Part shown: piece after piece, positions 46,601 through 54,679 of the stretch | Layout of the letters: each line of letters begins with the position of its first letter | Numbering within the stretch: position 1 is the first letter of the stretch | Assembly (NCBI RefSeq): GCF_000003815.2 | Contig: NC_049985.1 | Location: 8,269,402-8,333,401 of the forward strand | Reading direction: 5' to 3' | Source of the DNA: Branchiostoma floridae | Taxonomy: Eukaryota; Chordata; Leptocardii; Amphioxiformes; Branchiostomatidae | DNA: 64,000 nucleotides | Notes under the pieces: model-generated | Database searches by the model: none | Told to the model about the DNA's origin: nothing | Seen by the model: only the letters and a program-made list of their open reading frames with translations | Made by a program: the position numbers and the translations under genes

Positions 46601-48324
46601 ATTGGTGTTCAGCACCAAGGACAGGTGTGTATACCTGTGTGTGTGTGTGTAAACACCCAAAATATTGCATTCATGTATGGGATCTCTAATTTCTTGTCTT
46701 ATTTCTGTCTTTGTCCACAGGCATTATCTCCCCAACAGAGTACAGAAAGTTCTGGATCACCTGGTCTTCAGACGGAACCATTGCTGTTGGGAAGGGTGGC
46801 GACACTCAGCCGTTCATGCAGTGGACAGACCCCGACCCTCTGCCCATCGCCTATGCCGGATACACCACTGGGTGGGGGAGTACTGGACGATGGAAGTTCT
46901 GCCACACTGCTCAGCTTGCAGGTATGTTTGAACACTTAAGATTAACAAGGTGACTGAGAGATGATTCTGATGTAATTGGTTGGCACATACTTGTGTGATT
47001 GTGGGAATATGGGGTAAAGGTTTCATTTACCCATTTTAAGGTGGTCATATTATTCCTGTTCAGTTATTAGCTGTGGTAGTGGTACAATTGTTTTAGCCTG
47101 GTGCCATCTCAAAAAGTTTACCAGGACATTTTGTGACAGAGTGAGCATGCAAGCCCCAGTAAACTAAATAGTTTGACACTTCATGTCCTTTCAACACACT
47201 GCATACTATAAAAGGTATTACTCATCTACATGTTGTACCTTGAGAAGGTCTTATTTTGAAGATTTGTAAAAATCCACTGATAGCCCTTATAACATGTTAT
47301 AGTCTTATTATGAAAGGCAGATCTGTTGTATTTCCAATACACAGAGACTGGGATGCAATCTGCTGTGGAAGCCCCTCGGCAGAGGTCCAGCTGTACACCT
47401 TGCAGACACATCGTTTTCTACGTCAAGATCTCCACCTCCATCATGGTCGCCCTGTCTCTCCTGGCGTGCCTTCTGGCATGTTGGGGATATCGACGGAGCA
47501 GCAGTAAGGTTAGACTGAATTTACATTTCTACACAGAGTAAGTGTGAAAACTAAGTGCTAACCCTTTCAACCACTGCATCTGAAACATTTTATGCAAAAC
47601 TTTTGCAGTCGCATCATTTTCTGCCTCTCCCATTATCAAGATATGTTGAATTTGATAGTTTCAAAGGGTGATAAATGATTGTTTCTATTTTTTCAGAAGT
47701 CGGGAGTGGTCAACAGAAATCTGGTGAAGCTGCCACCTGATATATTCTCTATATCCACCACCCCACTCCCAGGTAAGTCTTGTGCTGTAGTTCGCTTTTG
47801 CTGTTACATTTTCGAGCAAATGTTTGAGAGACGACTAGATTGGGTATCATAAGGACCCAAGTACAGTTGACATGTCAGAGCCATGGCATTACGATGTATT
47901 TTTTTACAATCGCAAAATTCAAACTTATCACCTCAGAAACAGTTTCTTTGTTTAGTTTTCTTTTGGTTCTGAGTGTATGTGTGTAGTTATTTGAATATTG
48001 TAGAGTGACAGTATGTGAGGGAGAAAGAGGTTAAACTGGAGACTAGCAGGATGAAAAGGTTGCCTTGGCCTGGATCCAAAGTTGGTCCCGTAGGCTGCCA
48101 GAAAAATGCACACTATTTACGACAGAATTAGCAGGAAATTCACAATAACAAATAAAGTTTACAAAAAAAAAAGTATGAGGTATGAGATCTTTGATTTCTT
48201 ATTTTCCATGTCACACACAGGTCCCACCCATGGTATGGCACCTGTGGGTCCGGCCATGCCAGATGATCCACCGCCACCATATTCACAGGACACCCTTCCC
48301 CACCAGGCCACCACTGACGCCTAG
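36352..48324 (+). CDS. Composite gene: MS4A-like helices with a lectin mosaic in extracellular loop 2
   Basis: Proposed exons: 36352-36489, 37160-37219, 37458 to about 37656, 37966-38274, 38660-39085, 39392-39561, 39983-40109, 40602-40895, 41350-41496, 41701-41871, 42558-42760, 43597-43723, 44124-44420, 44899-45021, 45364-45528, 46010-46246, 46721-46921, 47345-47508, 47697-47772, 48221-48324. The frame is open throughout, about 1,245 residues. Order: three MS4A-like helices, SUEL, fucolectin-type, GCW module, SUEL, WSC, GCW, SUEL, WSC, FAMeT, helix 4, PPPY tail. The exon-3 donor is uncertain: 37656 gives an Arg at the join, 37638 is an alternative, and 37662 creates a stop. The lectin part is secure. 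Its attachment to the MS4A-like head is inferred from shared exon phases, the 60-nt and 76-nt exons, and the absence of a visible signal-peptide exon. Alternative: a truncated MS4A-like gene (stop at 37740) next to a separate lectin gene. Confidence 0.6.
37966..38274 (+). CDS. SUEL-type lectin domain 1
   Basis: A single 309-nt exon, phase 1-1. It shows the galactose-binding (SUEL/rhamnose-binding) lectin hallmarks: ACEHQTL, CPAGQVI, ALYGRT, a central CNGQQSC and FGDPCVGTFKYLEIEYEC. The family binds rhamnose or galactose; specificity cannot be read here. Confidence 0.92.
38660..39085 (+). CDS. Fucolectin-type (FTP / F5/8C-like) domain
   Basis: A single 426-nt exon, phase 1-1, 142 residues. 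It begins NLAQGRPTQQSS, continues AVDG and CTHTQ, then PWWRVDLG, VVIFNRQDCC, and ends GRYVGIMLP with YLTLCEVQVYE. These are typical of the eel-fucolectin/tachylectin-4/pentraxin-1 type module. Fucose binding is a family property; the key contact residues were not verified. Confidence 0.88.
39392..40109 (+). CDS. GCW module 1 (two exons)
   Basis: Exons 39392-39561 (phase 1-0) and 39983-40109 (127 nt, phase 0-1). Conserved features: RLGCWADT, RAIPTVEGSDPRLDG, a central KC and FALQ, then NGGWCASSA, CRADG and GGPWANEVYKI. I recognise the pattern as recurrent in invertebrate mosaic proteins but cannot give it an established domain name. Confidence 0.75.
40602..40895 (+). CDS. SUEL-type lectin domain 2
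   Basis: A 294-nt exon, phase 1-1: VCEHQTVSLQC, SASYGRTDETVCGG, CDNRQSC and FGDPCVGTFKYLEVAYAC. Confidence 0.92.
41350..41871 (+). CDS. WSC domain 1 (two exons)
   Basis: Exons 41350-41496 and 41701-41871, all phase 1. YLGCYED, LCIRHC and YA, then ECWCGSQ and CDLPCPG with CGGTWRMSVYR are WSC hallmarks (a Cys-rich, carbohydrate-associated module). A Pro-rich EPPPPVTP linker precedes it. Confidence 0.9.
41880..42410. repeat. Degenerate ~23-bp tandem repeat in an intron
   Basis: About twenty variants of 'aaaacactttccctgtccct', interspersed with 'tggtgctga'. It fills most of the intron between WSC 1 and GCW 2. Confidence 0.85.
42558..43723 (+). CDS. GCW module 2 (two exons)
   Basis: Exons 42558-42760 and 43597-43723; the latter is 127 nt, as in module 1. 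Same landmarks: RLGCWTDT, RAVPTLEGSDPRLDG, VFAIQ, NGGWCAASA, CRADG, GGPWANEVYKI. Same phase-0 split between FAIQ and NGGWC. Confidence 0.78.
43085..43290 (-). repeat. tRNA-like SINE copy
   Basis: On the minus strand an A-box-like tggcgcagtgg and a perfect B box ggttcgaatcc enclose a 5-bp anticodon-like stem, followed by a T-rich stretch and 'ttggccacaccaattta'. The acceptor ends do not pair, so this is not a functional tRNA. Parts of the same body recur at 54680-54720, 54864-54905, 57027-57110 and 57330-57422. Confidence 0.6.
44124..44420 (+). CDS. SUEL-type lectin domain 3
   Basis: A 297-nt exon, phase 1-1: VCEHSTMSIQC, SAMYGRAPGGSVCGT, CDGREAC, FGDPCVGTFKYLAVENEC. Confidence 0.92.
44899..45528 (+). 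CDS. WSC domain 2 (two exons)
   Basis: Exons 44899-45021 and 45364-45528, phase 1 throughout: YKGCYEDT, MCVRHC, YA, then ECWCGSE, CDKPCPG, WCGGTWRMSVYS. The two exons split the fold at the same place as in WSC 1. Confidence 0.9.
45548..45852. mobile_element. Decayed MITE of the CTCCAAGCAG family in an intron
   Basis: taggctttagcttattttgg at 45548 is the near-inverse of the stretch ending at 45834. The right end, cctctgcttgaagagta, matches the family terminus. The left terminus is lost, and the element begins only 20 bases after the WSC 2 exon donor. Confidence 0.65.
46010..46921 (+). CDS. FAMeT-type domain (two exons)
   Basis: Exons 46010-46246 and 46721-46921, phase 1. YRYRWDLPRLTE, FDVQANNDVHVGLS, YEIVIGGWSNTQSVIRR, FWITWSSDGTIAVGKGG and GYTTGWGSTGRWKFC match the 'farnesoic acid O-methyltransferase' domain. 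Despite the name this module is usually a non-enzymatic extracellular domain in animal mosaics, so no methyltransferase activity is claimed. Confidence 0.9.
47345..48324 (+). CDS. Helix 4 and PPPY tail of the composite gene
   Basis: Exon 47345-47508 encodes the helix STSIMVALSLLACLLACWGY followed by RRSSSK, a basic stop-transfer. Exon 47697-47772 is 76 nt with phase 0 in and phase 1 out, identical in size and phases to exon 5 of genes 2 and 3. Exon 48221-48324 ends DDPPPPYSQD... and stop TAG. The layout equals the last three exons of the MS4A-like genes. Confidence 0.85.
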
Positions 48325-48551
48325 TCCTGTCCTACGGTGACTTCAAAGGTGGATCAATATTTTGGAGCTGATAGAATCTTCAGAAATTTTTATGTCATTT
48401 GTAATGCAAGATTTGTTTATTCGGACATAGTGTGAATAAGATTTTCTTACTCATAAATAAGTAACAGATGCATGAAAAACATAACTTTTCTTTTTTGTAT
48501 AATGAATTGATATAATGAATATAATGCTATTGGTAAAACTTGTGCTGGTAA

Positions 48552-48557
48552 AATAAA
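48552..48557 (+). terminator. Poly(A) signal AATAAA, composite gene
   Basis: A canonical hexamer 228 bases after the stop codon. Confidence 0.5.
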
Positions 48558-48699
48558 CAGCAAACTCCCTGGCCAACACCCAATGTTGAAAGGTGAACAA
48601 AATCTATTGGTAGACAATCAGTAAAAAAACAACAGTTGAATTGATGCAAATAGCTTGAAGTCTTCATGTTTCATAAAACATGAGTGAGATATGGACATG

Positions 48700-48829
48700 G
48701 CGTGGCGCGACTGTCCTAGGACACCTTTTTTGTCCGTGCAAAAACGAAAACGATGCGATGTGGCATGCCACAGTGGGGCACCCGGCATTTTTGTTTTTAC
48801 ACGGACAAGTGTCCTCGGCCACGCCGCGC
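48700..48829. mobile_element. Imperfect palindromic element
   Basis: gcgtggcgcgactgtcctag... at 48700 pairs with ...ctcggccacgccgcgc ending at 48829. Inner arms ttgtccgtgcaaaaacgaaa and tttttacacggacaa also pair. It lies just past the 3' end of the composite gene. Confidence 0.65.
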
Positions 48830-51699
48830 ATCTAAGGATATTTTTAGGACAAGTAATTTTTTGCCTCATGTAAACCGGCCATTAGGTGGAGGTTTGATGG
48901 GTGGCCAAAGCATTACGTACATGCATACAGATTTAATCTTACTTTCAAATTACTGTAAGACGTGTGGATTACTTAAAGGTGCAATACAAGCTTCAGTACC
49001 ACGGAAAGCTGCTTGGCTTTACACTTTTAGTTTAAAACCTCTAATATGTACATGTATGGTATCTAGGTATTTTTTTTTGTCATGTGTTTGTCTTAGACCA
49101 AAAGGTTCATTGAGGTTGACCTATATTGGCTCAAAAACATTTTTGGAAAATGCTAGTGAACATGGTATCTTCTGTAATACTGGATAACTCACATATGAAG
49201 GAAATAGACCCTTTTTATGAGAAAAGAGTCATGTGAAACCAATGAACATGAGCTATGTTTATATGTGTGGTTTGGAACCATCACTTGAATAGTGCTTGTT
49301 GTAATATCTATGTTAGTTGACTCTAAAGTCTTACCTACAAATAGTTGGATTTCAATATTGATACATTTCAATATTGATACATGTACATTGATATATCCCT
49401 TGATGTTTGTGAGGCTTTCATACAAATGTATGTTATGACGGTAAACTCTAATACAAAAAAAATATGTATATGCTCTTTTGATTCAAATGCTCTTCTGATT
49501 TCGATTACATATAATTCATTATAATAACTTCAGCTATTAAAGGGTTGTCATGAATATATTAGTAATTGGTTCAACTCGCCCTTGGCTTGGGTGCATGATG
49601 AAAGAACCCCTATTTGCAGACATAATAGAGGATGAATGAACCTGCCCTCCAGGTTTTCCATTCAACATTAAACTTTGCATCAGGGAAAAGGCTAGAAGAG
49701 CAAATGGCATTTTATACCCGAGCTGTGAATTTAGCTGCAATAACTTTGTTAGTTGCTAGAAGTCTCTTCTGATATACTGCTGAGGGACAAATAACCCAAA
49801 TACATGTACACAAACTACTTATTGTGAGTTTTAACCTGAAAAGCAGGGCTGTCTCCAGGTCCCCTTACTTTGTCCTGGGACAGAAATGTGCTTGTTTAGG
49901 ATGGAAAAAAGATTCACCCAGTTAATTCAAAAATCTGAGCTTCATGACATGAAAGCGATTGTATTGTTGTAAGGTTTAGGACTCCCAAACAATCAGTATA
50001 GGCCAGACAAAAATTCAAATCTTGAAGACAGCCCTGCCGACAAGTCGAATGGTCTTAATTTCTTTTACACAAAAATGTGACTTCTGTTTTTTCTTTCATT
50101 TTGTATTTAGTTAATTGTACTGTATGATGGACAAGGATTGTTTGGTGGCATTATGTAAAAGCAGATTTAATGTTCTTCAGGTTACAGTGCATGCACCTAA
50201 CTTGCTTTTCCTGTTTTCCCAACCACCGCCATTGTCTGTACCCCTTCCCTTTATTAACATTAGAAATACTGGGAGCAGACATGAATGTTTTAGTCACTAA
50301 TGTTAATACTAAAATGTGTAAACGTTCAACAACCTTCTCTGACAAATGAAGCTAGAAGGACCTGGGGCCTAGATTTACTGGGGCTTGACCCTGATCCTTA
50401 TCAAATACTGATCTGACTTAATCCTTCTTAATCCCTTAAAGAAGAAATGACTTCCTGACTGACAGGACACAAAGCCCATCAGGTCTGTTGGACAGAGACT
50501 CCTGTAGATGGCAAGACAGATAAGATTAAATACTGTGTACAAAACATCCACAATCTTTGATAAACAATCATTAATATGACAACCTGTTTTTGTATGTACT
50601 GTTACCTGGACAGCAAAAGACTTTTCTACACTAGAGAGTCTGAAGACCTTTTTCAGATCGATTAGTCAAGGGTTCCCTGTGGTATCATGTAACAGGTAGA
50701 AAATACACTTTGGTTGCAAAGAACAATGAAAGATTAAGAATAAGGTGTGCACCAAAAAATGTAGTAACACGTGACATGCACACTCACTCACTCTTCACCC
50801 CACAAGCAGAGCCTTCATATCCACTTCATGTTGGGGTTGACATCTTGACTTGACTTTGACTTTATTCAGATCCACTTTTAGCTATTACAACAATGTCAAA
50901 CATTATGTTGCCAGCTATTCTTTCAGGACGCCACATAAAAAGTTTGGAAACTATCATTTTTATTTCATGTAGATTTCTATCTATTTTATTTCAGTGAATA
51001 TACAAATACAAAAAAACAGAATAAATGAATGAATATAGGAACTTTATTAAGCGACAATTGTAGCAGGTACAATGTATGGCAATCTGAATATACATGGGAG
51101 TTGAACTATATACTATTGCAAATATCTAACAACTAATCTACTAATGTAACAGTATAAACAAGCCTCCTATAAAGTCTTAACAACAAAACCAAGCAAAATG
51201 ATACATTTAAATGCCTGATGAAATTACTCAAATTTTCACACTTCATTTAGTTGAATTGAAATGTAATAAGAATCCAAAATGTCTGATAATACTTCTCATA
51301 TATGTATTGCAATGAACTGATTCTCTCAGAGGCAATACCCCATGAATTTCAAGTTAACACAAGACTTTTAAAAACATTAGACATGCAACATTGTGAGCAG
51401 ATACTATAGCATATTTCACTTACTCAAAAGCCAGTGGTATCCAAAACTATTATATAGCTGCCTGTTGTCTCTGAGTCTCTTTGTCCTCTCACTCACTCCC
51501 TCTCCCTGCAAAAAATGGAGCATTCCAAATCAACCCTTTGCAGATCCCAGAGATACTTCTGCCCATATATGTACTATCTCAACAACACCCCACTGCAATC
51601 AACACCTAAGTTACAGTAAGATATAACCAGGAAACCCCAGCCCCCAATGCTGTAGCTTCCTTCCTGTGCAGTTTGGGAGTCCTGAAATATGCTTAGATC
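48830..51699. other. Intergenic, AT-rich, nothing supported
   Basis: Only short unsupported ORFs. A poly(A)-like string and simple AT tracts occur; no gene, RNA or clear element was found. Confidence 0.45.
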
Positions 51700-51894
51700 T
51701 ACTCTCCAAGCAGAGGTTAGGCTCCGATTGTATTTTTAGGCATTTTTATTGAGCTTTCTATTTTGTACTGTTTTGTTGATGCCCTAACGTTAGGCCGTGA
51801 GACATCAACAAAATGGTACAAAATAGAAAGCCAATAAAAACGCCAAGAGAAAACATAAAAAAACAGCAGGAGCCTAACCTCTGCTTGGAGAGTA
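51700..51894. mobile_element. Palindromic MITE, best-preserved copy
   Basis: The ends are exact inverse copies over 26 bases (tactctccaagcagaggtta and on through ggctcc). Inner arms pair around 'gctttctattttgtac'. 195 bp, no ORF. Confidence 0.9.
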
Positions 51895-52518
51895 GGTTAT
51901 ATCTGGTTTGTAGCTGAGTCACACTAACCTTACAACAAGTAGGCGAGGCCTGACAGACTGACTTCCTAGCTGCCAGAGCGGAAGTGACTTATCAGCAGTT
52001 GTAGATTGATAGCTACAGAGGTGCAGGCAGTGATAACCCTTACCCCTGACCACTTTGTCAACATGATGGCAGACTGATGGGAGGAAGGCCATGTTGTTCA
52101 GAATGGGGTGGGGCTATATTTTAATATTTTAATATTATTATGATTTGCCTCCATGGAAAATTTTAGAATCTGCAGTATTGCCTAACACAATGGGAAATAT
52201 TCATTTTAGTGGACTGCTATATGAAATATTACTGGTTCACAAAGCCTGTTTTGAATGTGTTGACATCAAAGGGTGTCGCCATCTTGGGATTCTGATGACC
52301 TATGGATGCCATCTTGTTTACCATCCCATAGGGCATATCCACAGTTTCAATGCTGCAGTACCAGCATAGATTATCAGTCAGCGCTGCAGTACCCAAACTT
52401 TCTAAAAAGTTTACTGCAAAACCTGTTTTGAACCTCACTGAAGGACAACTATTCAATGTCGATGAAACGGTGACACACTTTCCACTGTGTGAGATTTTAG
52501 ATTATTAATTAGAATCTA

Positions 52519-52935
52519 ACGGACCCGGCGCCCTGCCAGACCCGGCGCCCTGCCAGACCGGTGACCTGTCTGAACCAGCGCCCTGCCGGACCCGGCGCCC
52601 TGCCGAACCCGGCGCCCTGCCGGACCCGGTACCCTGCCGGACCCGGTGAGCTGCCGTACCCGGTGCCTTGCCGGACCCGGTGCCCTGCCGTACCCGGTGC
52701 CCTGCCGTACCCGGTGCACTGCCGGACCCGGCGCCCTGCCGGACCCGGCGCCCTGCCATACCCGGCGCCCTGCCGGACCCGGCGCCCTGCCGGACCCGGC
52801 GAGCTGCCGGACCCGGCGAGCTGCCGGACCTGGTGCCCTGTCGGACCCGGTACCCTGTCGAAACCGGCACCCTGCCGGACCCTGCAAACTGCTGGACCCG
52901 GCGAGCTGCCGGATCCGGTGAGCTGACGGACATCA
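52519..52935. repeat. 17-bp minisatellite, about 24 copies
   Basis: The unit gacccggcgccctgccg has point variants (ggtac, ggtgagc). Because 17 is not divisible by 3, all three frames read the same Arg/Pro/Gly-rich peptide, which explains the long ORFs on both strands. GC content contrasts strongly with the flanks. Confidence 0.95.
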
Positions 52936-53147
52936 ACATAGTGAGCATCCCAAGAAGCCTGCTTCAAGGCTGCCATCTGCTGTCCTCAAAGGGGTTCAAC
53001 ACTCACCAGAGGGGCCAAATAAATTACTTTTTAAGCAGAGTGACCTCTTTCTTTAAGAGGCTAGCTAGATCTGTCCCCACCCAAAAATTGGTTGGTGAGG
53101 ATAGCTGGAAAAAAAGACAGTATCATAAGAAAAAGGTCAAGATTTTC

Positions 53148-53364
53148 TACTCTCCAAGCAGAGGTTAGGCTCTGGCTGTTTTTTTAATGTTATTTTAGGC
53201 ATTTTAATGAGGCTTTCTATTTTGTCCTCTTTTCTTGTTGTCTCGCGGCCTAAAGTTAGGCAACAAGAACACAGACAACAAGAAAATAGTACAGATAGAA
53301 AGCCGACAAAAACGTCTAAATAACGTCAAAAAATAGCCAGAGCCTAACTTCTTCCTGGAGAGTA
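53148..53364. mobile_element. Palindromic MITE copy
   Basis: Left tactctccaagcagaggtta, right taacttcttcctggagagta (mutated inverse). gattttc precedes the left end and recurs two bases after the right end. Confidence 0.85.
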
Positions 53365-53689
53365 ACGATTTTCCCCATCAACTACTGCTTAGAGAGAACA
53401 AATGGATATGGCCATCAAGTTTTTTATATACAATGTAGTAATGGGCAACTTGATGGTGGAGAGCCCTTGAAATGTTCTGAATGTACCGACATTTACTATA
53501 TTCCATTTATGTCTGTTTCCCCCAAACAGGTGTAACATTGTACTTACAGCAACTAACATTTTCCTAGCCTGCCGCTTGCTCATTTAAGGCTCTTTAAGCC
53601 TGGAATCTGTGTTTCCTTCCTTCCTTCCTGGCTGAGTTGGCCTCACGCCTGCACATTACCCAGGAGTGAGAGTTATTCTGATCCCAGCC

Positions 53690-54075
53690 AACTGTGGGAC
53701 ATACCAGGAGAGATGTGCTCCATAACTTACACAGTTGGGCCGGTTTAGGGACGGGCCAGTAACTATTGGGGAGGGGACGGAAGACAACAGACTACCAGGA
53801 GAGATGTGCTCCATAACTTACACAGTTGGGCCAGGCTTTAGGGATAGGCCAGTAACTATTGGGGAGGGGACGGAAGACAACAGACTACCAGGAGAGATGT
53901 GCTCCATAACTTACACAGTTGGGCCAGGCTTTAGGGACAGGCCAGTAACTACTGGGGAGGGGATCCCGGCCAACGGTGGGACATACCAGGAGAGATGTGC
54001 TCCATAACTTTTTACACAGTTGGGCCAGGCTTTAGGGACAGGCCAGTAACTATTGGGGAGGGGATGGATCGGTGA
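53690..54075. repeat. 91-98-bp tandem repeat, four copies
   Basis: 'accaggagagatgtgctcca' occurs at 53703, 53794, 53887 and 53985. Each is followed by 'cacagttgggccagg' and 'ccagtaactattggggaggg'. Confidence 0.9.
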
Positions 54076-54679
54076 AGACAACAGTCTAGATAGCAAAAAG
54101 GCAAGACAATATAGAATGCATGCAGGGCAATATGAATATGAATACATGTTATATGAATAGAAAAAAAAGCACCAATATTTGAACAAAACTTCAGAAACCT
54201 CAATGTGATATCAAGAGCTTTTGTAAATTTCTTGTTTTATTTATCTTGTCTTATTTCCTATGCAAAGAAGGCTGTGAAAAGATTTTGCATACATTGATTA
54301 TGTAAATTTCTCTAAACCCTTATTATACCAGTAACATCAACTCTCATAATGTACAATGTACATCACTTTAATTCACTTTCAACTTATGTATTTTTCTCAT
54401 GTGGCAGTATTATGCCATCCAGTAGAATTACAAGAGTTGATGACACCATGTTGTGTGTTTTGACCACCCTTGTGATAATTGCTTTCTTTTCTTTTTTTTT
54501 ACACTCCAATCGATTTTGGGATGTCTACATGTAGTAGAGTGTGCCCAAGGACAGTGTCTCAATGCCTTACAATGCATGAACTCCAAGCAGATGTTGAAAG
54601 GCAGAATCCTAATGTTTCTCAAGCTCCCAGCTGTACAGAGCGGCAGACCATTTGAAACTAATTACTAGAAAGCTCCCAC

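Noticed and set aside
46010-46921. Methyltransferase function for the FAMeT domain
   Set aside because: The domain name is historical; extracellular context and absence of an AdoMet-binding motif argue against catalysis.
47345-47508. Alternative frame of the TM exon
   Set aside because: The other frame gives a His/Arg/Pro-rich peptide and does not fit the phase-1 join; only the chosen frame has a 20-residue helix.
52505-53168. ORFs of 91-166 codons on both strands
   Set aside because: Products of a 17-bp minisatellite; all frames encode the same low-complexity peptide.
53690-54075. CRISPR-like direct repeats
   Set aside because: Units are contiguous ~93-bp tandem copies with no unique spacers, in a eukaryotic genome.
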